Counted from the first letter of the stretch, positions 25,097 through 37,758 are shown. The stretch: 64,000 bases of DNA from Diphasiastrum complanatum (GCA_029204225.1 CM055094.1:63566442-63630441), one strand, 5' to 3'. The notes: generated by a model not told the origin, from the sequence alone. Program-made: numbers and translations.

Positions 25097-26150
25097 TTTG
25101 TCCTTGCGAAATGTTGAAATAACCAGAAAGTTATTCAACAGATGCGCAGTCGTCTGAATGACGGGTTCTGTGATAGCATCTATCTGTAACCATTGTTAGT
25201 CTGGATTGGGATTTCTGGTGCAATTTGGGTGATGAAAGGTTTGATTAGAGTTTTGGCTTGACGAAGTGATAGTTAGAGGACAAAAAAGTAGAAAAAATGA
25301 TGGAAAAGGTAAAAAGGTATGGAAACGACAAAAAATTGTGAATAATGAGTGTTGGATGGCAAGAACTGTAGTTTAGAACGCAGATCTATGTTCAATATGA
25401 GCAGATGATAGCTAGTAGGAAGTTTGGTCGCAAACAGAGGACTTGGAAATTTCAGTGTAAATTTCAGCAGAGCTTCGCCAGCAAAGGTGACAAATGACTT
25501 GAATTCAGCCCTTATATAACTGAATTTAGAGTGCGTATTAGGTAGAATCCATTTTACCTTGCTCAGTTCCATCCAAATTTTGGCAGGAACCTTCTTCACA
25601 AAATTCTAAGACCTCAAGGAAGTCTGCGAGAGTTCAGAAGGTGATTTGACTGCCATGCGAAGGTTCTGCAAGGGTTCAGACTGTCTGCGAGGGTTCAACT
25701 CTTGCAGGAAGTCATCTCTCGCACAACATGTTCCTGTGATTGTAGTTTCAAGATCAGACCATGTAGGCAAACTAATTTCACTGTTTTGATTCCATTTAGG
25801 CACCTTGCGAGGATTGGTAGGATGATCTTGATGCTCTGCGAGGGTTTTGAAGATTCATCTTTTAGGAACTGTTGCACACACTAAAAAATGATGATTCCTC
25901 TATCAGGAACTCTCGCAGAGATTTTTATGAATGCATCTGGGACAGATCTAGCTACTGTCCAAGTTTCAAGAGCTATCTCCCAGGGGATCTCCAAAAATCA
26001 TGAAAAACTTGCTCTTTTAGAATGTTTTTTTACGAGATCTTGAGATCTTCTGATTTTTAACTTTTGCAAACTGGTAATCAGCTTCATCCATGCTTGATTT
26101 GACTGTTGGTAGTTCTCTGAAAGTGTTGATGGACATCCGGTAATAGATCG
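25096..26150 (-). repeat. Right arm of the large palindrome
   Basis: Reverse-complement match to 21389-22784, lacking the equivalent of 22271-22615. The missing part covers the gag-like ATG and most of its N-terminus, so this copy has a promoter but no start. The match ends at about 26150 in an AT run. Confidence 0.8.
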
Positions 26151-27107
26151 ATTTATATATATGTTCTAATGTTGTAAAAAAATATTAATGTTTGTGAACA
26201 TTTGTTGAGGAGTGACACTTTATTCATTTTGAACATAATATTGATGTCATTTTAGAACCATGATTATTATCACATTTGAGCATAACCAATTGGGGTTGAA
26301 TTTCTTATTCAAAGTATGTGTTGTAACTAAGATGAATGTCGAGGTTTTCTTATAAGATGGTTTTTGATGAATTTTGGATCCTGACCTCTTGGAATATAGA
26401 AAAATGGGTAAAGGGAATCTGGTGAGGTGAACTATCCTCTTGGGCCTAGAAAATTGAACACAATTGTTTTTGTTTTGATGCCACACCTAGAGCACAATCC
26501 ATAGTGCATGTCACAATCGTTGGAATATACAAGCATTACATGATTCATGTGTAAGCAATCTAATTACCTATACCAGAAGACCATTGATGAGGTTTACTCT
26601 TAAAGGAAGTATCCCAACGTTCTAACAGAACAACATCATTTACAATTGATAACCATAAGACCTCATGAACCTCATAATCTAGAATATGTAGATCAAGAGC
26701 CAACCTCTACGAGCACCATAGGTTATGGAGAGTGAAAACCCATCCAACATATAACTACAAAAGCAATCGAGAACCACGTTTAACTTCACTAAAAGAAAAA
26801 GGCTTACTTAGGGTCCTATCGGTCCCTAAGGAATAAGGTAAGAAAGCGAAAATGGGAAGGGGGTCTGTAGCTAAGAATGGGACCGATAGGACCCAAAAAG
26901 TATCTATCATTAAAAAATGGAACAAAAAACAAGAGTCACCTAGGTTCTGGCATATCCAGCACGAAGAGGATAGGTTATTGATGAGGTACAGCTCGTCTTT
27001 GTAGGATATTAATAGGACCATCATTCTAAGAGTCAAACAACGTGATGGACAAAAGAGTGCCCATTGGAGAGAGTGGAATATTGTAGAAGTCCAAGATCAT
27101 CCCAGCC
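26151..27107. other. No gene recognised
   Basis: AT-rich, with a 93-codon minus frame (27036-26755) that is hydrophobic and matches nothing I know. No repeat boundary or motif is seen. Confidence 0.4.
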
Positions 27108-27400
27108 AGAGAAGAAGGTGAAGGTGCCTTAAACTAAAGGGAGTGAAAAAGGCGAAGGTGCCTAAGATTTAAAGATAACGAAAAAGATGAAAAAGGAGAA
27201 GGTGCCTTAAAAATAATTTTTAAGACATTCTGGCCATTTGGCCAGTGTGTCGCATTTTGCGCTAGTGCAAAAAAGACGAAGGAAGCGGAAAAAGCAAAGG
27301 TGCCTTAAGAACGGTTTCTAAGGCATTTTGGCAACTTTGCCAGTGTATCGCATTTTTTGCTAAGGAGCGAAAAAGGGCGAAGGTGTCTAAAAAATTGTTT
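27108..27400. repeat. Degenerate tandem repeat, period about 100 bp
   Basis: Two to three imperfect units with AAGGTGCCTTA, then TAAGGCATTTTGGC-like, then CCAGTGTGTCGCATTTT. Related words occur at 39450-39560 and 60770-60930. The layout resembles subterminal repeats of DNA transposons. Confidence 0.5.
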
Positions 27401-27588
27401 TAAGGTAAAAGAAAGAAAAATGTGAAGGTTCGAAAATATAAAGTTGGCCTTCGGTTTTTCAGGATGCTCATTACTTGAATGATTTTAAGGCCGAGCATAA
27501 AAAAATCTAACAAGATTGATACACCTCCACGAGATAGGAAAAAAAATAGAGGATCATAAGTTATCACAAAAGCAAGAACCAACAAAAA

Positions 27589-27915
27589 ATGGCACAATTT
27601 GATAAATTGTTCAGAGAATCTTCATCATCAAGTTCAGGCACTCAAGTTACGTGGAATCCAACGAAGGTACGATGTATTTGTAGTTTGCGCATATTGAAAT
27701 ATAAATTCATTGATCTTCATGTACATGAGATTGTAACATAAATTTAATCATTTGTTATCATTGAGTCATTGCAATAGTATCAAAGAGAGTATGACGAGAA
27801 GATATATTGTAAATGCAAACAATGTAAAGGATTAAAAATTTGAGCGAGACAAATTGTAACAAAACATATTTGGAAGTATGGAGAACATGTGGAGAAAGAG
27901 TTTACAATTGCGAAG
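27589..27915 (+). pseudogene. Two-exon N-terminal remnant with CxC motif
   Basis: Exon 1 is 27589-27666 (ATG, 26 codons, Ser-rich) ending AAG before GTACGA. Exon 2 is 27778-27915 after GCAATAG, 46 codons, reading YQREYDEKIYCKCKQCKGLK, then TGA, then IVTKHIWKYGEH, ending AAG before GTATAT. Both introns are phase 0. The CKCKQC and KHIWKYG pattern is like the short zinc-binding N-terminal domain of plant CACTA-type transposases. Family assignment is inference; splice sites are visible. A third acceptor (TTTTGCAG, 28032) leads straight into copia sequence. Confidence 0.45.
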
Positions 27916-28043
27916 GTATATAAAATTTTCTTTCTTGTAGCAATTTAATGGTTTAGTATTGATAATTATTAGGCAAATTGAATTTTTGATGAAAAAGACA
28001 TCTAACATTTGTGTAGTTTTTCACTTTTGCAGAGATGTTTAGG

Positions 28044-28112
28044 ATATTGCTCAAGAAGAACCTTCATCACCTGCCGTTGACACGACAGTTCGAGCTTCTG
28101 GCTCAGGCGTAT
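28044..28112 (+). pseudogene. Short copia E-family fragment
   Basis: Matches 30931-31000 of copia E1 (AQEEPSSPAVD...). It is joined upstream of the truncated E1 LTR, so it is a rearranged piece of another copy. Confidence 0.75.
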
Positions 28113-28585
28113 GATACAATTTTTTGTTCTATGTTCAGATTTGTGTTAATATTGCTATGCTTATTATTCATTATGTCTGATCTTTCTAGTTGCTCTTTCT
28201 GGTAATAGACAACTAACATTTAGTCTTGTCTTTCGCGAATGTTTCACGAGTAATTATCTATTGAGCACTGTCTAGCTCTTCGCGAATCATTCGTGACACA
28301 TAATTTGTCTAGCTATTCACGACAAATTATTCCTCTGACGCTTTGTTTATTAATGTTTGGCTACATAATCAAGAACGACCGTGATTTCCATCACTAACGT
28401 TCTATTCATTCTGATAGGCATAGTCATGCTTTCGGAGAGAGTCGCATAGCTCGTTCCGCTGCGCACGAACAATTTCTGTTCAAGTTCGTTTCTCGTTCGT
28501 GTTTGTCTTACCCCTCTGAGCTAAATTTTTCGTTTCTAACATACAACACCTTTCTCAACTCTCGTTACTCTCCCTCTCTCCAACA
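28113..28585 (+). repeat. 5' LTR of copia E1, truncated
   Basis: Ends CTCCAACA at 28585 directly before the primer site. It matches the E2 LTR (about 61345-61817), including words such as TCTAGCTCTTCGCGAATCATTC. The start is lost near 28113. Confidence 0.8.
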
Positions 28586-28597
28586 TGGTATCAGAGC
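28586..28597 (+). promoter_or_regulatory. Copia E1 primer-binding site
   Basis: TGGTATCAGAGC follows the LTR end with no spacer. It matches initiator tRNA-Met. Confidence 0.9.
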
Positions 28598-28740
28598 TAT
28601 TTTCATAGCTTGATAAGCTTCCACAGTACAAGGCTCTACTAGCCGATAGAGTAATTGTTTTCTTGTTATGTATTTCAGCATCAGATTTTCATACTTAAGT
28701 CACTAATAGTTTCTCCTATCACTTAGATTAATTCCTCCAC

Positions 28741-31672
28741 ATGGATTCCCAAGGAAAAGCCAGTCCTATCATGGACAAGATTGATGGAGCCAATTACCAT
28801 CTGTGAAAATTTAAGATGAAAATTGTACTAATGGCTAAAGAAGTGTATGACATTGTTACAAGTGCAGAAGGAAAACCTGATGCAGACGACGCATCAATCG
28901 CTAGATGGAAGCTGAAGGATGGAAAGACTTCCGCGCTGATCATCCTCAACATCACGGATACCCAGATCGGCCATGTATCCGAGGCTTAGACATTGAAAGA
29001 AGTTTGGGACATCTTGAGCACACTATATGAAGTGCGAGATATACCTTCCAAGCTACATCTCAGAAAGAAATTCTACTCCCTCAAGATGACGAATGATGAT
29101 TCTCTACATAATCACATTAATCAATTCAAGAACCTGCTAATACAAATGGCCGCTGTCGGATCTGTCATTGACTATCAAGACGCAGTGATGCAACTGCTTA
29201 CAAGCTAGCCAAGCTCTTACGACAGTTGGGTGACTCATCCAGAATGGACTCTTTCGAGAGTCATTACTATGTTGTTGCAGGACACGCGGAGGAACGAAGC
29301 CTCAAGTTTCTCGGTTGATTTTCACGCCTTGTACACCAACAAGAGCACAACAAAGTAGAAGAAGAAGAAGAAAGGCCCGAATCAATCAAAGCCAGACCAA
29401 AAACCAGCTCAGCACAAGGAACAGTCGAATCCGCAGACAAAGAAGAAGCTATTTTGTAGATACTGCAAACGAAACAACCATGAAATACAAGACTGCCGAA
29501 TACTTCAAGCAAAGAACAACAACAAGGGGCAGTCGAATCAAGTGGCTAATGCAGCTGTAGAAGCTCCACAACCTATTCAAGAAGCGGATCATGATGCCTT
29601 CATGACCAGCCATCAAGGAGCATCTGACGACAGTTCTTGATTCCTGGATTCCGGAGCCACTCAGCATATGACTAGCCTCATTGGTTGTTTCGAGTCCTAT
29701 ACACCTTACAGTACCCAAAAATATGTCCATCTTGGTGACAATAGCACACAGGCTATTAAAGGTGAAGGCACTGTAAGATTAAACTTTGCTAATGATCAGT
29801 CTAAGCTACTTTCTAAAGTCCTTTATTTACCAAATTTATCTATGAATCTGCTCTTTGTAAGCATAATCACAGATCTAGGACACATAGTAGAATTTGAATG
29901 TGATCAGTGTAAAGTAGTTGATAGGACATGCAAGATCCTAGCACTCGAAAAGAGACATGGATATTTGTACAAATTGAGTCATTGCTTTTCTGTCTCTAGT
30001 CAGGCTCTCAGTACTTCAATTCTTTCAAATAAAGATTTACTTTGGCATTATAGACTTGGTCATTTAAATCATGCTGTTGTACAACAAATGTCTAGACAAT
30101 CTATTGTTCTTGATCTAGACTATCCTCGTGAAAGAGTCGAGTTACCTGTCTGTCAAGACTGTTTAGTTGGTAAACAGACTAGGAAACCTTTTAAATCAAG
30201 CCATCAACACATTGCTAGAGGATTGCTAGATGTTGTGAATTCAGATATTTGTGGTCCGATGAAAAATCTTTCGCTGAAGGATGCCAAGTATTTTATAACC
30301 TTTATTGATGAATTTTCCAAAAGGACCATGGTGTATTTTATAAAGAAGAAATCAAAAGCCTTCAACTGCTTCAGAATCTTCAAGGAACGACCAAAGAAGG
30401 AGACTGGAAGGACGATTGAGGTCCTCAGGTCAGACAATGGTGGAGAATATATCTCTATTGAGTTTTAGAAGTACTACCAAAGCCAGGGCATTGAGCAGCA
30501 ATTCATCACTCCTTAAAGTCCTTAGTCTAATGGCTTAGCCGAGAGGAAGAACCGTACTCTGGTTGAATCTGCCAAATATATGCTATCGCATGCATCGTTG
30601 CCTAAGAGATTCTGGGCTGAAGCTGTCTCCACTGTAGCTTACGTCCAGAACAGATATTTGACCAAGGCCCTCTCAGACAAGACACCCCACGAGGTGTGGA
30701 CAAGCTCTAAGCCATCTTTGAAGAACCTAAGAGTGTTTGGGTGCATTGCCTACGCGCAGATCCCAAAAGACATGAGGAAGAAATTGGACTTCCAAGGTCT
30801 CAAGACCATCCTGATCGGATATACTTCATCTGATAATACTTATAAGCTGTATGATCCTGATACCCAGCAAATCTTGTATAGCCGGGATACAGTCTTCATC
30901 AAAGATCAGTTCGTCGACCTCAAAGGCAAGGATGTTGCTCAAGAAGAACCCTCATCACCTGCTGTTGACATGACAGTCCAAGTTTCTGGCTCAGGCGTGT
31001 CTATTGTCGACTCACTTTGATACATCGAATCAGACGAAGATGTTGCTACTACCCAGCAACAAATCCTAGGAGCGGTTCTTCAGTCGAATCCTCCCAGAAG
31101 ATCAAGTTGAGTGCGCACACAGCCCACAAGGTATACTCCTGAGTTTGCCTATCTCTTGATACAAGAACCGACGACAGTCGAAGAGGCACTCAGCCAACCA
31201 AACTCTGATCTTTGTAGAGAAGCTATGGACAAAGAGTATTCCCCTCTGATCAAGAACTAGACGTGGTCATTAGTCAAAGCTCCTATTTGCTGCAATATTA
31301 TTGATTGTAAATGGATCTTTAAGATCAAATACAATGCCAACGGAGCAATTGACCGAAGGAAGGCAAGACTGGTAGCACGAGGATTCACCCAGATTCCGAA
31401 TGTCGACTACAATGAGACTTTTAGTCCAGTCGTCCCTGTCTTATGCTGCAGCTGCTGACCTCGAAGTGCATCAACTCGATGTACAAACAGCCTATCTGAA
31501 TGGAGTGACACAGGAAGATATCTGCATGATCCAGCCTGAAGGATACGTTCTAGAAGGTATGAAAAATCATGTTTGTAAACTCCACAAAGCACTATATGGC
31601 TTGAAATCGTCTACCAGAGCTTGGTTTCAGGATCAACACATTCCTCATTGAACAAGGATTCAAATTACAGCC
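28741..31672 (+). pseudogene. Copia E1 gag-PR-IN-RT polyprotein
   Basis: Plus-strand Ty1/copia from ATG at 28741. Gag (ANYHL, KMKIVLMAKEVYDIV), knuckle CRYCKRNNHEIQDC near 29458, protease FLDSGATQHMTS near 29642, pre-integrase LLWHYRLGHLNH at 30037, integrase VNSDICGPM (30236), SDNGGEYIS (30430) and ERKNRTLVESAK (30541), then RT from 31150 ([16 protein letters not shown]). The frame is almost free of indels up to about 31430 but carries some ten stops (for example 28805, 29638, 30514, 31108), many explained by C-to-T or G-to-A changes. About 24 bp are missing near 31430 compared with E2. It is cut at 31672 before the YVDD box. Confidence 0.87.
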
Positions 31673-31977
31673 AGTTGGTTTAGCAATTGTTTGAACTCAT
31701 TCAGATGGTCGTTGACTGATGTGCCTTCACTCATTCTGAGTGTCGGTACCTTCTTCCTCAAGAAGAGACGAGTTGAGACATCTGAGGTCTCGTAGATGCT
31801 AGTGAGTATATCCCATGCTTCTTTGGAAATATTGCAGTTGGATACATGAGAAATTTGAGTGTTCTTTAGGTTTAGAGATACAATGGCAAGAGCTTTGCCA
31901 TCTTTAGCTTCCCAAGCTGGGAGTTGTTCGGGCTCTATCGGTTTGGCTATGGAACCATTGATGTATATCCATAACTC
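31673..31977 (-). pseudogene. Copia F gag, C-terminal side (split by copia D)
   Basis: Minus-strand gag: KELWIYINGSIAKPIEPEQL, KDGKALAIVSLNLKNTQISH, KEAWDILTSIYETSDVSTRL, then a truncated end at 31673 where E1 (plus) is met. The frame is clean. It joins exactly to 38512-38419 when copia D and one target copy are removed. Confidence 0.85.
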
Positions 31978-31982
31978 CTTTT
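31978..31982. repeat. Target-site duplication CTTTT (left)
   Basis: Identical to 38414-38418, directly outside the LTRs of copia D. Confidence 0.95.
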
Positions 31983-32637
31983 TGTGAGAAATACAGATCC
32001 TAAGTGGATCTAAACTCCAAGATCATTGGCTTGAATGCTTGCACTCCAAACTACATAAGCTAGGAATTGGCAACACATTCTATGCTACCTAGAATGCAAA
32101 GAACTTGATCAAAAAGCATTTATCACAAATGGAAACTTACATAAACATCAAGTGCGGCCCAAAATAGCATTATACAGTCCATAATACATCAGCCTACCAC
32201 TTTTGGAAAGCACCTAAGATCATACACAATAGCTTGAAGACAATACACACAACAATGCTCTCAATGGAGGAAGAAACAATGACAATGATCTATTGATCTC
32301 AATGAAGCATACAAAAGGTTTCTCCAACCTGTTCTCCACGACTTCCCTACTATTTATGGATGAGGAAGATGACTCTCTCTCCTCTCTCTAGAAGGTACTT
32401 GACCCTAGATATTCCCTATATAGGAAAAATAGCTAAAAATGGCTTATATGACCAAAATACATCAAAATGGTCTCATTTTGAAGGGTATGAAGTTTGACAC
32501 TTCATCATACTGAAAAAATACAGTAAATAAAAACATTGTGGCCTGGTTCACACGTGCAAAACTCCAGAACCAAAACTATTTACAATTTTAGCCAATTTAG
32601 GCCTCAAACTAGCTAGGAAATGTTGACAATTTTCACA
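31983..32637 (-). repeat. 3' LTR of copia D
   Basis: Starts TGTGAAAATTGTC at 32637 (minus) and ends TTTCTCACA at 31983. It contains a TATATAGG promoter-like word near 32420. The polyprotein stop codon is formed with its first bases. Confidence 0.95.
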
Positions 32638-35600
32638 CTCCCTCTTCAACATTGGATGCTAGTTTCAACATAGTCTTTGAGCACATTCCAAGATTAGATC
32701 TATGCATTAAATATAGGTCCTTTCCCAATGGTTTGGTGAAGATATCAGCCACACACTCCTTTGAAGAGACATGTTGAAGCTCCACCTCTTTGGCAATGAC
32801 TTGATCTCTCACAAAATGGTGAGCAATCTCAATGTGCTTGCTCCTTGCATGAAAAACAGGATTGCTTGCCAAGATTTGGGCTGAAAGGTTATCACAAAGT
32901 ATGATTGGAGTCTTCTCTGGTTACAGCAAGTGAAGATCCAATAACATCCTCTTGATCCAAAGAATCTCCTTGGTGCATGTTGTTAATGCCTTGTACTCGG
33001 CTTCGGTGGAAGATAGAGAGATAGTTGGTTGCTTCTTTGATAGCCATGAGACCACTCCATCTCCAAGATAGATTGCAAAGGCACTTGTTGACTTCCTATC
33101 CATTTGATCACCTGCAAAATCTGAATCTGAAAATCCACAAAGGTTAGGTGTAGTACCTCCATACAAGATGCCAAAATCTCTAGATCCCGAGATGTATCTA
33201 AGTACTCTCTTTCCTAGCTTCCAATGAGCCTCACTAGGATCTTGCATAAATTGACTTAGTTTACCAACCACAAAGCTTAGATCAGGTCTTGTGATGGTTA
33301 ACCATATAAGAGATCCTATTAGCTTTCTATAGAGAGTAATGTCCTTGAAGGATCTTTCATTACTTCTTGTAGTTAGCTTTACATTTGATTCCATAGGAGT
33401 AGAAACAACTTTACAATCTTCCATATGAAACCTTTTTAGAATAGAGTTAACATACTTTTCTTGACATATGAATGTAGATTTAGAAGTTCTAATAATCTCT
33501 ATTCCTAAGATATAATGAAGTTTACCAAGATCTTGAATTTCAAACTCTCTTTTGAGTGCCATCTTGATTTCATCTATATCTAGATTGTTACCACCACTTA
33601 AGATAATGTCATCAACATAGATCAAAAGTAAAGTGATATCATTTTCATTCAATCTAAAGTAGAGAGAATGATCATACTCACTCATAACAAAGTTTTGAGA
33701 AAGTAAGAAAGAATTGAGCTTAGCATACCAACTCCTTGGTGCTTGCTTTAGCCCATACAAACTCTTTTGGAGATAGCACACATGATTAGGCTCATCATGT
33801 GAAACATAGCCCTCGGGTTGCTCCATGTAAATATCTTCTTCAAGATCACCATTCAAGAAGGCATTAGTAACATCCATTTGCCACATATCCCAATCATAAA
33901 GAGTTGCAAGAGAGATTAGGATTCGAATAGTTACCATCTGTGCCACGGGTGCAAAGGTCTCATCATAGTCAATACCATATTCTTGAGCATACCCCTTTGC
34001 CACCAACCTTGCCTTGTACTTGTTGATTGATCCATCTTGATTTGTCTTGATCTTGAAGATCCACTTACAACCAATTGCCTTCTTGTCCTTTGGAAGCTTT
34101 ACCAACCTCCATGTGTTGCTTTTGATGAGTGCTTGATGCTCATGATCCATGGCTTGGATCCATTCCTTCTTTTGAATTGCTTCACCTACACAAGTTGGTT
34201 CATCAAAAGAGGTAAGAAAAGCAAAGTTAGAGTTGTCCACCACTTGCTTTCCTTTTTCATCATAGGTTAGCCTTGATGGCTTAGCCCTTTGCCTTTGAGT
34301 CTTCCTTGAAGTTTGCTTTGGAGTGGCATCTCCATCTTCATCCAAGACATCTTGCACATCATGATGATTAGTAGGCACATCAACATCAACATCAACAACA
34401 TTGGAAACATTCTCTTCATGAAAGATGACATCCCTACTTATGACAACTTTCTTTGTAGAAGGAATGTACACTTTGTAAGCCTTGCTTACTTCACTATAGC
34501 CAACAAACACACCCTTCTTTGATGAAGGATCTTCTTTAGTTCTATCATCAAGTGTGATATTGACAAAACATGTACATCCAAAGATCCTACAATGCTTGAC
34601 ACTCGGCCTTCTACCATAAAGAACCTCATGAGGAGTTTTACCATCCAAGGAAGCACTTGTCCATCTATTACATAGATAGTTAGCACATGCTAAAGCTTCC
34701 CCCCAAAAAGACTTAGCAAGATTAGCATGTAGTCTCATTGCCTTGGCACATTCACAAAGGGTTCTATTCTTCCTCTCGGCCACTCCATTCTGTTGTGGAG
34801 TCCTAGGACTAGACATCTCCCTCTTAATCCCATGTGCTATACAAAAGTCTTTGAACCTATTTGAGGTGTATTCCCCTCCATTATCAGATCTTAAGCATTT
34901 GATCTTTGTATTGAATTGGTTTTCCATTTCATTCTTGAACTTGACAAATGCAGCAAACACTTCATCCTTACTTTTAAGAAGATAGATCCAAGTATACCTA
35001 CTAAAGTCATCAATGAAAGTTGCATACATCTTTGCCCCACCATTGCTAGTTGTACTAGAAGAATGAATATCAGAATGCACAAGTTGAAAAGCTTCTTTAG
35101 ATCTAGAAGTAGATCTAGAATAAGCAAGTCTATGAGATTTGGACAAGGCACAATGTTCACAAACACTATTGTTTGCAACAAGACTTTTAGGGAGACCAAG
35201 AACAAGCTCTTTCTTTGCCATTACCTCCAAAGATTTGAAGTTGGGATGGCCCAACCTCTTGTGCCAAACTTCTTGGTTTGTCAATTGCTCCCTAGCCATA
35301 CATCCTTCATGATTAGAGATCACACATGCATCAAGCTTGAAAAGTTTACCATGCCTCCTACCTTGAGCAATCAAGGATCCACATTTACTTATCAAACATG
35401 CATCTCCAATGAACTCCACATCAAGTCCTTTGTCAATCATTTGACTTACACTAAGCAAATTCTTAGTGATTGAAGGAATGTACAAAACATTTTCAAGATT
35501 TGCTTTCCTATTTGTTGAAAGGGAAATAGGAATAGTGCCTATGCCTTTGATGTCACATTGACCATCATTTGCAGTGTAGATGATGTTACCTTCTCCCTCA

Positions 35601-36586
35601 TAAGACAATAAGGATGTAAAGTATTCCTTATGTCTTGTCATGTGAGATGAGGCTCCACTATCAATCCACCAAGGATCATTATCATCTATGTTGGCTAACA
35701 AACTTGAAGTCATAACAAGTGATTCACATGTGTTATGTTCTTCCTCATCTATTGTAAGATTTCCTTGCCTCTCTCCTTGCTCTCTTTTCTTCTTATAACA
35801 TTCATTTGCAAAATGACCTTTTATCCCACAATAAAAGCACTTGAACTTTGACTTATTGTTCTTAGTAGAAGAGGAAGAGGAAGAGTGATCATCATGATCA
35901 AAGTTACCACCTTTGGACCATTTCCCTTTGCCTTTACCTTTGCCCTTGAATTTGCCTTTTGTGAAGAAAGCCTCTTCACCTCCACCTTGCAAGGATGCAC
36001 CATCAAGCTTTGATTGCAACCTATGTTCTTCAGCCAATAAGATTTCTTGCAAGTCAACCACACTTGGCAAGACTCTTTGAATGGCAAAACTTTGCACAAG
36101 GTTAGCATGTTCATTTAGCAAACCATTCAACATAACTTGGACTATTTCACCATCTTTTATGTTCTCATCAATGCATGCTAAATCATCACTTAGGGACTTA
36201 ACTCTCAAGATAAATGCATGAGCACTTTCACCCTCTCTTTGCCTACTAGAAAATATTTGTCTCCTTAGGGTCAATACCCTAGATGTGGACTTTGATTCAA
36301 AGAGCTTCTTTAAGGCATTCCATGCCTCACTTGCACTTTGACACTTTCCAACTTCCTTGAGAAGTTCATTTGTAACATTCATTTTAATGATATGAAGAGC
36401 CCTTTTGGCCTTCTTATCAAACCTTTGTTGCTCTTGAAGTGTGAGAGGTCTCTCTTCAATTTCTGCAACTATGTCCATGAGTTCATTCAACTCAAGTAAG
36501 GACTCCATCCTCACTTTCCAAGTAGAGTAGTTTGATGAACTCAACCTTTCACTAGACTCTAGCATGATCCCACCATTGGAAGCCAT
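32633..36586 (-). CDS. Copia D Gag-Pol polyprotein, one premature stop
   Basis: One frame from ATG 36586 to TGA 32633, 1317 codons. Gag UBN2-type domain residues about 20-200 (START: MASNGGIMLESSERL), Lys/Gly-rich stretch about 215-230, knuckle CFYCGIKGHFANEC about 251-264, protease WWIDSGASSHM about 307, pre-integrase VWHKRLGHPNF about 440, integrase with HSDI about 506, DNGGEY about 567 and NGVAERKNRT about 597, RT about 830-1080 with KWIFKIKTNQDGS and YVDDI about 988, RNase H with SSTEAEYKAL about 1193 and tail DIFTKPLGKDLYLMHR. All catalytic residues expected for PR, IN and RT are present. A TAA at 32921-32923 (codon 1222) interrupts RNase H; CAA to TAA is the likely change. The copy could be mobilised in trans, since RT and IN remain encoded. 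Confidence 0.93.
32638..32647 (-). promoter_or_regulatory. Copia D polypurine tract
   Basis: GAAGAGGGAG ends exactly at the 3' LTR, as required for plus-strand DNA priming. Confidence 0.9.
32921..32923 (-). other. Premature TAA in copia D RNase H
   Basis: Reads CAC TTG CTG TAA CCA GAG; the same frame stays open on both sides (36586 and 32872 are in phase). A glutamine codon mutated by C to T fits. Confidence 0.9.
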
Positions 36587-37746
36587 GATTCTAATGTTTC
36601 TTCAACTTTTAGGTTCTGTCCTAAAGCACTTAGCACTCACTTTTCTCTCAACAAATGATAGATAAAGAGATCTATGAAGATTTAGGACCCTAAAACACTT
36701 CTATCTTGAACCTAGATGGTTTCCAAGCATAGAAAGGAAGATTGAAACACATGCAACACTTTGCACACACTAAGAATGGATTACAAAATCAAACCAACCT
36801 GAACACACTCTTGCTTAAGCTCTCAAACTTTCCAGCAAGTGACCAAATCAAGTTATGGTGTGAAGAGTTACTTGCATTCTTAGAAAATACCCAAAACTAG
36901 GATGCCAAGATTACCTAGTAATGAACAAACTTGATCAACATATGATCAACACACTAAGATATTGATTCAACCTGTAAAACCACATGTAAACCACACTTCT
37001 AAAAGTTTATAAACTCCAGCAAGTGATAAATACAAGATTTAGAGGTGAATGAATGAGCACACTTAGTGAATCACAAGACTAGCTTCACTATCTTGTCAAA
37101 TCTTGGTGTTTAGATGTAGATCTAAAATCACTTCACATGAGAATGTTCCTCAACCTGTTAAGAACCTGAAAACACACTTGCATAATGGTTAACACCTTCC
37201 AGCAAATGCTCCAATCAAATTACATAAGGAGAGTTACTTACATGCTCAACAAAGTACACCAAATTTTATGCCAAAATTGATGACAATCTTTACAATATGC
37301 TCTTCACAATGGAGCTTACAATATGTTCACCCAAAAAAGGGGATCTTTCATCCAAATGGGAGCTTTGCTCAGCCTTTAGGAGAATTACAACTCACTCAAA
37401 AGAGCATTTGTCATCCACTTAAGGAGAAGTTTCATCCACTTAAGGAGAGTGTTCATCCAAGAATGGAGATTGTCAACAATAGGATTGAAAAGAACATTGT
37501 TAGTATTGAATATGCACAAGCCTCACAATCACAAATGATTAGGTGTTATGATCTGATCCAAAATAGTTTCTTTTCAGTCTCTGATCTTCAATAGACCTGA
37601 AATATGCTTTTGATCCACAAGTTCAACTCACAAAACAAAGGTTAGTAAGATTTGATCAACAAAGCAATGCAAAATCATGCTAGAACTTGATCAAACATCC
37701 AAATATCACCAAAAATGGAATACTTACTGTAAATAGAAGCCAACCA
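36587..37746 (-). other. Copia D untranslated leader
   Basis: 1160 bp between primer site and gag ATG. It holds repeated CTCCAGCAA-like and ATCAACA words and no frame with a recognisable domain. A 108-codon frame on the plus strand (37268-37594) has no support. Such long leaders can carry packaging signals; none can be identified here. Confidence 0.7.
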
Positions 37747-37758
37747 GCTCTAATACCA
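37747..37758 (-). promoter_or_regulatory. Copia D primer-binding site
   Basis: TGGTATTAGAGC abuts the 5' LTR end (CA at 37760-37759). Same variant as copia A. Confidence 0.93.

Noticed and set aside
26755-27036. 93-codon minus frame as a membrane protein gene
   Set aside because: Hydrophobic by composition only; no motif, promoter or second copy.
28586-28597. tRNA gene from the tRNA-Met match
   Set aside because: Only the 12-base 3' acceptor complement is present, with no tRNA body; it is a primer-binding site.
34037-35473. Plus-strand frames up to 185 codons inside copia D
   Set aside because: Antisense to the intact polyprotein and without recognisable motifs.
37268-37594. 108-codon plus frame in the copia D leader
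   Set aside because: Antisense to the element, low-complexity repeats, no motif.
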